Source: Vogesella fluminis
Lineage (GTDB): Bacteria; Pseudomonadota; Gammaproteobacteria; Burkholderiales; Chromobacteriaceae
Length of the DNA: 53,197 nucleotides
Direction of reading: 5' to 3'
NCBI RefSeq assembly: GCF_014652335.1
Contig: NZ_BMYP01000022.1
Coordinates: forward strand, 1-53,197
In this document: positions 1 through 8,432 of the stretch, in pieces
Numbering within the stretch: position 1 is the first letter of the stretch
Layout: each line of letters starts with the position of its first letter
The notes under the pieces: generated by a model
Databases searched by the model: none
Told to the model about the DNA's origin: nothing
Seen by the model: only the letters and a program-made list of their open reading frames with translations
Program-made: the position numbers and the translations under genes

Positions 1-102
1 TCAGTAGGCCTGCCAAGCAAGCAAGGACACCAGCAAACCGCTGCACGAGTACCCTGAGCATGCTGCAAACCGAGACGACGACAAAGCAGGCAGATAGCTA
101 AC

Positions 103-125
103 AAAAAAGCGCCCCGAAGGGCGCC
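103..125 (-). terminator. Rho-independent terminator of the M16 protease unit
   Basis: On the minus strand a GC-rich hairpin (GGCGCCC-TTC-GGGGCGC) is followed by a run of six T. It lies about 50 bases past the protease stop codon, so it probably ends the ABC transporter-protease transcript. Bases 1-102 hold no gene that I can support. Confidence 0.75.
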
Positions 126-172
126 AAGGTGTTACCTGCCGCATTGCGCAGCCGCATGTACATTGAAACCGA

Positions 173-2965
173 CTACTGCAGGGCGGCAGGCTGCATCATA
201 AAAAGGCGTGGCGCCGTTGACAGCCATTGAGCCAGAAGATGCTTTATGTGCTCAGCAGACAAACGCTCGGCCAACTCAAGCCCTCGCTCAAAGTTAACCG
301 GGTCGGCGTCCAAGCCGGTGCTTTGGGAAAGTGCTTGAGCCCATGAGGCAGCATCGTCCAAAGCCCGCCTCCTTGCATCTAGCCACTGCCCTTTAATATG
401 ATCAAGCTCAAGTCGGCTTGGGCCTGTCCGCGCCAAGGCCAGCACCGCCTCCCCGGTCATGCTTGCCAGCTCATCAAGGCGACGAGGGTTTGCACTGAAC
501 CGAATCCATAACATGAATGCCTCCTCAGGATGGCGAAGCAGCAAAGGGGTCGCGCCTACGGCATATACGGCGGACTCTTCACGACGTAATCGCTGCTGGA
601 CTCGCTCCCGCACCAGCTGACCGATCCAGTCTGCCGCAATGGCATCCGTCGGGGACCAAACAGCCGGAGCAATATATTGTAAATTGAGCACCCCTTTATC
701 TTCGATACCCGCCGCCAGAACATGTCGACCACTACCTGTTTTAGGTTTCAGCCCACGAGAAGCAGACAGCACCGGAGCACTCCCCTCCTCTTCCAGACCA
801 GCCAGCCATGTCTCAGCCAAACGCACCACCGATAAAGGATCAACATTGCCAACTACGGTAATCATCCAGTCCTTGCGGCTGCCAAACAATTGCCGGTGCC
901 TGCCCAAAAGCTTGGGCACCGTCATTGCTTGTAATTCATCAAGCGTCGGTTCGCTGCCGACATCGCCACTTTGCAGGCCGTTCTTATAAATGAAACGAGT
1001 GAACGCAAGCTCGGCATCTTCAACGCGCTGTCGCGCAGGCCACTCTTGCCGAATCTTATCCAGCATCGTCTGCTGTATTGCTGGCGGTCGCAGCTTTACG
1101 CTCAGCAAAGCAAACAGATCTCCCAACCGCGCAACGGGCGCCGAGCCGGACAAACCATGCTGCATAGACAGAATGAACGGGCTGAGATCCAGCTGACGTT
1201 CACGAGACCAACTGTTGAGTAAACTGCTGTCCATCCCTGCATAGCCACCACGCTCGGCAAGCAGTATGGACAAGTTACCCATATGCCTGTCGATAGCAGA
1301 CTCATCAGTCAAACCTCCAGCCGCCGTCGCTCGTAACTGAGCGCGCCCTTTAAAACCGGGACGTGCAAGCACCTGAATTTTCATACCGTTAGATAGCCGC
1401 CACTGGCCAAAACCTGGCAAGCCTGACCGCGGAATTGGCACAGCATTACCCATGGGCGGCCTCGGCAGGGAAATAGCTGGCATACGGGCCGGTAACTCAC
1501 CTGGTGAAGGCGGCTTTGCCTTTAGTGAGGCACGGATCTTCGCCACGTCATTTTCGTCGAGTGCCGGGTCATCAGGCCGTGCTATCTGCAGAACCTGCAT
1601 AGGCAAATCGTCCATACTCTGCCATACAGCACGCACGTGCTCTACAGCTGCTTTCGGAGCCCATTGCTGATGAAGCTCGCGCCATTGCCTGGGTGAAAGC
1701 CAAGGCAGTCGATAGTGCAGACTCTCGGTCAACCTGTCTGCCACCGTTGCCGGGTCTTGCTGCTGTCTTTCGACAGCCAGTGCGTTGTTCACCTCTTCAT
1801 CAATCACAGTTACAAGCTCTTCTCGAAATGAGCCATGAACGCTCAAACGTTCAATTTCGGTCAGGACAGTTTGCAATGCCGGAACAGCATCAGACCCCAC
1901 CGGTTCAAATGAGAGCTGATATTCGACACGACCTGGCGCAATCAATACCGACCCAGGCACCATACGCGGCGCTCGAATCGGCGCAGCGGGTTGTTGAGCC
2001 ACACGTTCCAGACGCCGCACCAGCAAACGCAGTGCATGGCCCTCAAGCCAATCACGCCATACTGAAGCGCCTTCGTCCGGAGATGCATCCAATGTCCTCT
2101 GCCAGCTGATCACCACTTTGCGTCGATGATTCTCCGGGTCGACATACCGCTCAACCTGAAGAGCAGGACGGGGCGAAAACGTGGATGGCGGCAGCGCTGG
2201 CAGCGGCGCACGAGACTTGATGCCGCCAAAGGCATTGTCAATCATCGCCTTGACCTCAGCCACCTTCACATCTCCCACCACTACCACTGTCATACGCTCG
2301 GGGCGGTACCAAGCATCATAAAAGGCACGCGCCTGCTCAACAGGCGCATTACGCAGTACATCCTCCATGCCAATCACTTCACGATGGGAATACAAGCTAC
2401 CTGCATAGCGCATTGCATCCTGAACCAAGCCCAGGCGATAAGACAAACCACGCCTCATCCGCCACTCTTCCAGAATTACACCCCGCTCCCCCTCGAATGC
2501 ATCAGGTGCCATAGTCAGGCCAGATGACCAATCAGCCAATACCTGCAAAGCCAGTTTTGTTTTTACAGCACTGGCATTGGTCAGCGAAAACTTGTAGCGC
2601 GTGCAGTCATAACTTGTTACCGCATTGGCATGTGCCCCGATTGAGAGACCCAACTCCTCCAGCACCTGCAAGCCACCCGAACCAGGAAGCTGCGAACCAG
2701 GAAACAGGCGAGAACCTTTGAATGCCATGTGCTCGACTGCGTGTGCCAAACCGCGCTGCCACTCCGCTTCATGTAATGAACCTGCTGCTACGTTCAAGCG
2801 AAGCTCTAGATCACCTTTTTTACCGGGCGTTGGCAAGATTGCATACCGCAAGCCGTTTGCCAGTTCACCCTGTATCAGCGCCGGGTCAACCGCAATCGGA
2901 GCCGCACGCAACGGACAAGACAACAGCACCCACACCAACACACTCAACCGCATCAAACGGGGCAT
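173..2965 (-). CDS. M16 family zinc protease, FusC/PqqL-like
   Basis: This is a periplasmic inverzincin-type zinc protease of 930 aa, the usual size for the double-domain M16 proteases PqqL and FusC. The start at 2965 is preferred because a minus-strand AAGGAG lies 8 bases upstream and a signal peptide follows (hydrophobic LMRLSVLVWVLLSCPL). The zinc motif HxxEH is seen as HAVEH at residues 75-79, and an ILEEW segment near 164-168 is the candidate third ligand. Two M16 halves are visible, the second (from about 510) lacking the HxxEH motif, as the family expects. The start overlaps the end of the upstream ABC transporter gene by 13 bases, so the two are probably translationally coupled. In the Fus system of Pectobacterium the homologous protease cleaves imported ferredoxin; the substrate here is unknown. 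Family assignment is firm; the Fus role is inferred from neighbours. Confidence 0.88.
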   Translation of the reverse strand: MPRLMRLSVLVWVLLSCPLRAAPIAVDPALIQGELANGLRYAILPTPGKKGDLELRLNVAAGSLHEAEWQRGLAHAVEHMAFKGSRLFPGSQLPGSGGLQVLEELGLSIGAHANAVTSYDCTRYKFSLTNASAVKTKLALQVLADWSSGLTMAPDAFEGERGVILEEWRMRRGLSYRLGLVQDAMRYAGSLYSHREVIGMEDVLRNAPVEQARAFYDAWYRPERMTVVVVGDVKVAEVKAMIDNAFGGIKSRAPLPALPPSTFSPRPALQVERYVDPENHRRKVVISWQRTLDASPDEGASVWRDWLEGHALRLLVRRLERVAQQPAAPIRAPRMVPGSVLIAPGRVEYQLSFEPVGSDAVPALQTVLTEIERLSVHGSFREELVTVIDEEVNNALAVERQQQDPATVADRLTESLHYRLPWLSPRQWRELHQQWAPKAAVEHVRAVWQSMDDLPMQVLQIARPDDPALDENDVAKIRASLKAKPPSPGELPARMPAISLPRPPMGNAVPIPRSGLPGFGQWRLSNGMKIQVLARPGFKGRAQLRATAAGGLTDESAIDRHMGNLSILLAERGGYAGMDSSLLNSWSRERQLDLSPFILSMQHGLSGSAPVARLGDLFALLSVKLRPPAIQQTMLDKIRQEWPARQRVEDAELAFTRFIYKNGLQSGDVGSEPTLDELQAMTVPKLLGRHRQLFGSRKDWMITVVGNVDPLSVVRLAETWLAGLEEEGSAPVLSASRGLKPKTGSGRHVLAAGIEDKGVLNLQYIAPAVWSPTDAIAADWIGQLVRERVQQRLRREESAVYAVGATPLLLRHPEEAFMLWIRFSANPRRLDELASMTGEAVLALARTGPSRLELDHIKGQWLDARRRALDDAASWAQALSQSTGLDADPVNFERGLELAERLSAEHIKHLLAQWLSTAPRLFMMQPAALQ

Positions 2966-4623
2966 GCAATCTGCTCCTTTTTGTCGGTCGACAGCTGCCA
3001 AAACATATGCCGGGTATAAGCCATGCGGGGCAGTGACTGATGACTGATGGTTAAACTTGTTAGTTCTGGTAGCTCGCGGTACAGCTGCGCCAGTAAATCA
3101 CGTGCACTGGCATCGTCCAGCTTATTGACAGGCTCATCCATCACGACCCAATCCGGACGGTGCAAGATGAGGCGAGCGAATGCAAAGCGCTGCTGCTCGC
3201 CTCCCGATAAGCGACGCATCCAGTCAGTACTTTCATCCAGGCAATCAACCAGGTTTGCCAGGCCACACGCACACAAAACTCGCTGGCAAGCGTCTCGCAT
3301 CAATACAGAAGGCAAACGGGGGTAAGATAACGCAGCCATAAGCGTTCCCTCGGCAATATGGCTGTTCTGGGGAAGAAACATGCCGTTGCCGGCAGGCTTG
3401 CAAACAGATGATTCTGCTGCCAATGGCCACAGACCTGCCAGCAAACGGGTGAGCGTGGTTTTGCCGGCGCCCGAAGGGCCCTGCAGCCACAATCGTTCAT
3501 GCAGACCAACCTGCAAAGACAAGGGTGCAAGCTTGGCGCCGTCGGGCAGTGCTACCACACCGCCGAATGCCAAGCACTCGTCACAGGCATGCGGTAACAC
3601 CTCATTCTTCTGCACCTCATCAAGCGCCCGGCCAAATCCCGACAGACGCCGGAAGGTTGCGGCCAACTGCGCCAGATCCTTATACGCAAAAATAAACCAG
3701 CTTAATGCCATGCTCACCTGCACAAATGCCTGGCTGGTCTGCATCAGCCCACCCAGCTGCATTTTTCCTGACAAAAAGATGGGGATCGCAAAAAAGACGG
3801 GCACCAGTGCAGAGACTTGCCCGTATGTGATCGTAAAGATGCCGAGGCTTTTTTCTTTACGGATACGTGCGCTCTGCACACCTGCCACCTCATACATACA
3901 CGCCATGGCACGCACTTGCTCAGCTTGTTCTGCACGCTGAAAGCTGATCGATTCTGCATGCGCTCTCTGACCAAGCAACACCCGCCTGAACTCCGCCTCT
4001 TTGCGCTGAATGCCGAACTGGATATCAACAAGCTCCGCACCCAACCAATGGGTTACCAGCGTACCGGCCAAGGTATAGATGACACAGGCCCAAACCAGAT
4101 AACCCGGAACAGACGCACCCACACCAGGCAACGGCATGCTTGCGGACAGCTGCCAGAGAATGACACCAAACGACAGCAGAGACAGCAGCGAACTTAGCAA
4201 GCCAAAGCCCGTATCCAGCACGCCACGAGAAAACAAGGCCGCATCTTCAGCCACACGTTGGTCAGGATTGTCGTGGCCCGCCATCGCCTCCAGGCGATAG
4301 TGCCGCCCTGCATTCAGCCATCGCCCCAGCATCTGCCCGGTCAACCAGACTCGCCAGCGCAATGCCAGGCACTCCTTCAGGTAGGTCACAGCCACCCTCG
4401 ACACAACAATGCCCGCCAGCAAAAACAAATAGTTCCCCAGCAGCGCATAGGTCTTGTCGGCATCCAGCACCTGCAGCGCATTGTAGAAATTGCCGCTCCA
4501 GCGATTGAGCTCAACCCCTAAGTAGACGCCCGCAACGGCAAGCCCTGTCGCCAGCCCCAGCAACAGCACATCGCCACGGCCCCGCACATCCCGCCAGTAA
4601 CCAAACCGATCCGATATGTTCAT
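2953..4623 (-). CDS. SbmA/YddA-type ABC transporter, fused membrane and ATPase domains (FusD-like)
   Basis: This is a 556 aa inner-membrane half-transporter. The first 330 or so residues contain several hydrophobic segments (for example LLLGLATGLAVAGVYLG and YLFLLAGIVV) in the arrangement of SbmA/BacA-like proteins. The C-terminal ATPase shows Walker A GPSGAGKTT, signature LSGGEQQR, Walker B WVVMDEP and an H-loop ISH. It resembles E. coli YddA and FusD. In those loci it sits with a TonB-dependent receptor and an M16 protease, as it does here, and is thought to move cleavage products across the inner membrane. It is divergent from the receptor gene, with Fur-like sites in the 169 bp between them, and overlaps the protease start. 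Transport substrate and direction are not visible from the sequence. Confidence 0.88.
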   Translation of the reverse strand: MNISDRFGYWRDVRGRGDVLLLGLATGLAVAGVYLGVELNRWSGNFYNALQVLDADKTYALLGNYLFLLAGIVVSRVAVTYLKECLALRWRVWLTGQMLGRWLNAGRHYRLEAMAGHDNPDQRVAEDAALFSRGVLDTGFGLLSSLLSLLSFGVILWQLSASMPLPGVGASVPGYLVWACVIYTLAGTLVTHWLGAELVDIQFGIQRKEAEFRRVLLGQRAHAESISFQRAEQAEQVRAMACMYEVAGVQSARIRKEKSLGIFTITYGQVSALVPVFFAIPIFLSGKMQLGGLMQTSQAFVQVSMALSWFIFAYKDLAQLAATFRRLSGFGRALDEVQKNEVLPHACDECLAFGGVVALPDGAKLAPLSLQVGLHERLWLQGPSGAGKTTLTRLLAGLWPLAAESSVCKPAGNGMFLPQNSHIAEGTLMAALSYPRLPSVLMRDACQRVLCACGLANLVDCLDESTDWMRRLSGGEQQRFAFARLILHRPDWVVMDEPVNKLDDASARDLLAQLYRELPELTSLTISHQSLPRMAYTRHMFWQLSTDKKEQIACPV

Positions 4624-4653
4624 GAAAATATACGCAAAATGTTAAAAATTATA

Positions 4654-4696
4654 AATGAGTATGATACATTGTAATTGCAACTAGTTCTCATTGCAA
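4654..4696. promoter_or_regulatory. Candidate tandem Fur boxes in divergent promoter region
   Basis: Two imperfect palindromes lie between the divergent ABC transporter and receptor genes: AATGAGTATGATACATT (4654-4670) and a second spanning 4673-4696 whose reverse strand reads TTGCAATGAGAACTAGTTGC. Both carry the AATGAG/GAGAA-type half-sites of Fur operators. The whole 4624-4792 gap is AT-rich. Binding is inferred from motif similarity and from the iron-uptake genes on both sides. Confidence 0.5.
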
Positions 4697-4792
4697 GTTT
4701 GCACAGCAGTAAACCATATTTCGCGCGATTTTACATTCATTAACGCGCAAAAACCGAGCAATTACACCAACAAAAAACCATAACTCAACATC

Positions 4793-7477
4793 ATGTCTCA
4801 TCCAACATTTCGCTACAAACCACTGATAGTCCTGCTTGCTTGTGCATCGCACCAAGCCTTGGCAGCAAAAGAGAGCGCCGAGTTACCTACTGTTCAGGTG
4901 GTAGCTCCGCGCAAAGACAAGCAAACCGGCAAGAGCATACTGGACGCCGAAAGCATAAAGGAACGCACCACTCAGAACGGCAATCTCACCGATTTGCTCA
5001 AAGACAACCCGGCTGTGCAGTTCTCCAATGCATCAGGAAACAGCATGACGCCGGGCGAGATAAAACCAGACCAGATTTCCATCCACGGCAGCCCTTACTG
5101 GCAAAACCAATTCAGGCTGGATGGCATGGGCGCCAACAATGATCTGGATCCAGCCGACACAGGCCAAGGGCAACTGGTAGTCAGCACAGGTTCGGACACA
5201 CAAGGCTTTTATGTCGACAGCAGGTTGCTGGAATCCGTCACCGTCATGGACAGCAATGTTCCTGCCGAATATGGCGGCTTTACTGGCGGGGTGATTGATG
5301 CCAAAACCAAGCGTTACAGTGGCAGCGACCGTTTCGCTGCCAGTTGGCGAACCACCAGCGACAGCTGGACAAAGCAGCCGCTGGACCCCGAACTGGGGAC
5401 GACCGCTAAAAGCAATGATGCAAGCGCACCGTCACGTTTCCAGCAGCAGTTCAAGAAAGACTTCTACACCCTGTCTGGCGAGAAAGGCCTGAGGGATGAC
5501 CTCGGGGTGGTGATGTCGCTATCAAGGAGGGAATCGAGCATTCCATCAGAAGAAAACGGTGGCATTCTCGTTGGCGCCCCCGGACGACCAATGGTGGCGC
5601 TGGTTGACGACAGCAACAAACAACAAAAGCGGATCATCGATAACGCACTTGCAAAGTTTAGCTGGCAACCCGATGCTGGCACGACCGTGGACATTTCGCT
5701 GAACACTGCCAAAAGCAAAGAGTCGCTGTTTCTCAATGGCCTGAGCAATTCCGACTACACGCGTCATCACAACTCTTACGGTGCATCAATCAGCTGGGCA
5801 CAAAACCTGGAAATTGGCCGCTTCGAAGCTATAGCAGGCATGGGGCAGCAAGATGACCAACGCAACACCGCTGCCAAAGAACGTCGCAAGATAGGTGATC
5901 TTGCAGAGCTGCGAGAACTGTTGACCCGCCAGGCAGATACCATGCCCTCACCCGGCAAAGAGCAATGGCTGGATATTCTGGACCGCGCGCCCATCCTTAA
6001 TGAACATGGCGGTTACGGCAACCTGCAAAGCCGTCAACGTACATACGAGGCCCGCTTCAAATTCGAATCCAGGCCCGTAAATACCGGGTCCACCAGCCAT
6101 ACGCTTTCCACAGGGATACAACTGGCAAAAGTAAAAGCCGGCTACATGCGCCCCGAAGATAGCGTACAGGTTACCTATGGCTGCCGATACGATACAAATG
6201 GCTGCAGCGGTATTTTCGACCCGGCGTCCCGCACGGTCTTTCCCAAAGGAGAATCTGGCACCAGCTTTGCCAGCAACGGTATCTGGCTGGAAGACCGCCT
6301 CGACTATGGCCGCGTGGAGGCACGGCTTGGCATACGTGCCGACCGCGACGACTTCCTGCATCAGACGAATTTTGCACCCCGACTGGCCCTGAGTTGGGAT
6401 GTCAACGGCGACGGTCGCTGGCTAATGAATGCCGGCATGAACCGCTACTACGGCCGATCCATGCTGGCGTACAAACTTAAGGAAGCAGAAAACCGGGGGC
6501 TTTATCAAGAAACGCTTGACTGGTCTTCTGGCGGCAGCGAACCCGACATCTACCGAACAGACCTGGGCCAGGACTATGGCGGCTACGATGGCTTGCGTGC
6601 TCCTTATGAAGATGAAGCCCTGCTTGGCTTGGCCTATCGTGGCGACAGTGCCATCACCGGCATACGTTACATCCGCCGAGACGGACACGACCCGGTAACA
6701 AGAGACCGGCAATATCCGGAGGCCATTGCCTTGCAAACCCGATTGCGGCTGCTGGAAGACCGATTGCGCAGCCCCGGCCTGAGCAATACAGAACGCACCG
6801 CACTTCGACGGGAAATCGCCCAGTTCCGTCGCGATAATGCCGACATGCTGAACAAGGCCACCTTTCTTAAATACACCAACCGCGGACAAAGCCGCTACGA
6901 CGCGGCAATCGTAGAACTGAGAAACGCCAAGCCGTTCACCCTGGCAGGCAGTTACACGCAAGCATCTTTGTCTTTTACCCTCAGCCGGCAAAGAACCAGC
7001 TTGCAAGGCAGCAATGGCTACAACAGCATCACCGCTGACTATCATGTCAGAACGGACAAGGTTTGGCATAACAACCAACTGGTCGATATCAGTTCGCTAA
7101 ACTCGCCAGACTTTAACCGTCCGCGCGCCCTAAACCTGAACATTTCGACACAGTGGCCTGCGTACGGCCTGAACCTGAACCATCAGCTACGCTGGCGCAG
7201 CAAGGTCACCCAACCCGAGCAAGACCGCAACAGCATCAAAAAAGTGGGCAACGACTACTTCTACTCGATTAGGGATGAGCACCTGCCAAGCACCTTTACC
7301 TGGGACGCAAAACTCTTGTGGAAGCCCGCCTTTGCTGCCGGTGCCTATGCATCACTGGAGGTCAGCAACCTGCTGAACAAGCGTAATGTAACGGGAACCT
7401 ATACCTATGGCGACAAACGCTATCGTCGCTACGAAACCGGCCGGCAGTTCTGGGCCGAGGTAGGATACGAGTACTGA
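4793..7477 (+). CDS. TonB-dependent outer membrane receptor, FusA/YddB-like
   Basis: This is an 894 aa outer-membrane receptor. A signal peptide (to about residue 25, ...SHQALAAKE) precedes a TonB-box-like LPTVQVVAP at about 31-39. A plug domain (LTDLLKDNPAVQFS, then QFRLDGMGANNDLDP) runs to about residue 170, and a long C-terminal barrel ends in GYEY. Plug features and gene partners fit FusA of Pectobacterium and YddB of E. coli, receptors paired with an M16 protease. FusA imports plant-type ferredoxin intact; whether this protein takes a ferredoxin, another iron-sulphur protein or something else cannot be told here. Fur-like sites upstream suggest iron repression. No tonB-exbBD genes are in the window, so energy must come from proteins encoded elsewhere. 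Confidence 0.87.
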   Translation: MSHPTFRYKPLIVLLACASHQALAAKESAELPTVQVVAPRKDKQTGKSILDAESIKERTTQNGNLTDLLKDNPAVQFSNASGNSMTPGEIKPDQISIHGSPYWQNQFRLDGMGANNDLDPADTGQGQLVVSTGSDTQGFYVDSRLLESVTVMDSNVPAEYGGFTGGVIDAKTKRYSGSDRFAASWRTTSDSWTKQPLDPELGTTAKSNDASAPSRFQQQFKKDFYTLSGEKGLRDDLGVVMSLSRRESSIPSEENGGILVGAPGRPMVALVDDSNKQQKRIIDNALAKFSWQPDAGTTVDISLNTAKSKESLFLNGLSNSDYTRHHNSYGASISWAQNLEIGRFEAIAGMGQQDDQRNTAAKERRKIGDLAELRELLTRQADTMPSPGKEQWLDILDRAPILNEHGGYGNLQSRQRTYEARFKFESRPVNTGSTSHTLSTGIQLAKVKAGYMRPEDSVQVTYGCRYDTNGCSGIFDPASRTVFPKGESGTSFASNGIWLEDRLDYGRVEARLGIRADRDDFLHQTNFAPRLALSWDVNGDGRWLMNAGMNRYYGRSMLAYKLKEAENRGLYQETLDWSSGGSEPDIYRTDLGQDYGGYDGLRAPYEDEALLGLAYRGDSAITGIRYIRRDGHDPVTRDRQYPEAIALQTRLRLLEDRLRSPGLSNTERTALRREIAQFRRDNADMLNKATFLKYTNRGQSRYDAAIVELRNAKPFTLAGSYTQASLSFTLSRQRTSLQGSNGYNSITADYHVRTDKVWHNNQLVDISSLNSPDFNRPRALNLNISTQWPAYGLNLNHQLRWRSKVTQPEQDRNSIKKVGNDYFYSIRDEHLPSTFTWDAKLLWKPAFAAGAYASLEVSNLLNKRNVTGTYTYGDKRYRRYETGRQFWAEVGYEY

Positions 7478-7547
7478 CGTTCAGACCAAGGCCTGTTAAC
7501 ACTTGTTTTATCGCAGCGGCCGGTTCTGCCCGGATGCAGCGCGCGAA

Positions 7548-7587
7548 AAACGGCCCGCCGCAGGGTCATTCCCTGCCAGGGCCGTTT
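7548..7587. terminator. Hairpin downstream of the FusA-like receptor
   Basis: Perfect 9-base outer arms (AAACGGCCC...GGGCCGTTT) enclose a second 5-base stem (CAGGG/CCCTG). It lies 70 bases past the receptor stop and could terminate that gene, although the trailing T run is only three long. It is the main structure in the gap 7478-7641. Confidence 0.4.
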
Positions 7588-7611
7588 GACAAAGCGATGC
7601 GCCGGGCAAAA

Positions 7612-7630
7612 CCAGGCCCCGAGGGCCTGG
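7612..7630 (-). terminator. Terminator of the toxin-antitoxin operon
   Basis: CCAGGCCC and GGGCCTGG form an 8-base stem with a 3-base loop just past the toxin stop on the minus strand, followed by TTTT. Confidence 0.5.
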
Positions 7631-7641
7631 TGACCCATTTT

Positions 7642-7932
7642 TCATCGCCACCAGGTTTTCGGCGGCTTGCAGCGGGTGTGGAAAACCCGCAGTACATGGA
7701 GTTCGTCGCCTGCCACGCGGTACGGGACGAGGTACGGATAGTGGTCAATAACCAGCTCTCGCGTACCAGGTACTCGGCCAGCTCGGCCGGCGGCAGGAAA
7801 GTCGGCCAGCGCGTCGACCTTGGCTTTGACGTACTCGAACATCTCGGCGGCGGTTGTCGGGTTCTCCTGAGCAACGCACTCCGCCTCGGCGTTCAGGTTC
7901 TGAATCGCCTTGCGCAGCCACCTAACCTGCAT
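7642..7932 (-). CDS. RelE/ParE-family toxin
   Basis: This 96 aa protein starts MQVRWLRKAIQNL, a common opening of ParE/RelE-type toxins, and contains the family features DFPAAGRAGRVPGTRELVI and a C-terminal VLRVFHTRCKPP. Proteins of this fold act as mRNA interferases or gyrase inhibitors; which applies here is not readable from sequence. The start at 7932 was chosen because it aligns with the family N-terminus; an in-frame ATG at 7959 would add nine residues. It overlaps the antitoxin end by 11 bases, the usual antitoxin-first arrangement. It sits between two iron-uptake units and may stabilise the island. Confidence 0.82.
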   Translation of the reverse strand: MQVRWLRKAIQNLNAEAECVAQENPTTAAEMFEYVKAKVDALADFPAAGRAGRVPGTRELVIDHYPYLVPYRVAGDELHVLRVFHTRCKPPKTWWR

Positions 7933-8161
7933 TGCGTTTCCACTTCGCGCTGATGGCATTCACTTCGTCGTCACTGGCGAAGTCCCCTGCGTCGGCCTCA
8001 CTGATGGCCTGTTGAATCTCGGCGATCTGCCAAGCCTCGCGGTCGATGTAGTCGCGGATAGCCTGTCCGGCCAGGAAAGACTTGGTGCGGCCGGTGGCCG
8101 CTGCCAGTGCGTCGAGCTGACGGGTCAGCTCGTCTGGCAGGCGTAAAGACATCATGCCCAT
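7922..8161 (-). CDS. Ribbon-helix-helix antitoxin (RelB/ParD-like)
   Basis: This 79 aa protein has an N-terminal ribbon-helix-helix DNA-binding segment (MMSLRLPDELTRQLDALA) followed by an acidic toxin-binding tail (EADAGDFASDDEVNAIS). The start at 8161 has a good AAGGAG 8 bases upstream; longer in-frame starts lack one and would run into the promoter. It is the first gene of a two-gene operon with the downstream toxin and probably represses its own promoter through the palindrome just upstream. Confidence 0.82.
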   Translation of the reverse strand: MGMMSLRLPDELTRQLDALAAATGRTKSFLAGQAIRDYIDREAWQIAEIQQAISEADAGDFASDDEVNAISAKWKRNAG

Positions 8162-8181
8162 GACGTACTCCTTGCGTTGTA

Positions 8182-8201
8182 TTACAGTGATTTCATTGTA
8201 A
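8182..8201 (-). promoter_or_regulatory. Candidate autoregulatory operator of the TA operon
   Basis: The inverted repeat TTACA-N10-TGTAA lies about 20 bases upstream of the antitoxin start, where an operator for a ribbon-helix-helix repressor would be expected. The assignment is from position and symmetry only. Confidence 0.4.
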
Positions 8202-8365
8202 ATCATGGTGAAGTGAGAGTCATGGCGAGGAAGATGATGAGCGCCGTGATGTGGCAGGCAAGCCAAAATGAAAAATGGGCTCAGGGCTTTTCAGAATCAG
8301 CATCAACAGTGCATTTATACGAATTTTTCGTACACTTTCCACACAAGCTGTTTCAAACAAGAAAC

Positions 8366-8389
8366 AAATTGATAATTATTCTCAATGAT
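8366..8389 (+). promoter_or_regulatory. Fur box upstream of the Crp/Fnr regulator
   Basis: The segment TTGATAATTATTCTCAATGA is a near-canonical Fur operator (GATAAT-type half-sites around AATTATT). It lies about 45 bases before the regulator ATG, in the position of a promoter, and is the best Fur match in the window. Confidence 0.7.
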
Positions 8390-8432
8390 GCTAGCATCTT
8401 GAGTTGCTTTGCAACAATAGAAATGCTACACG

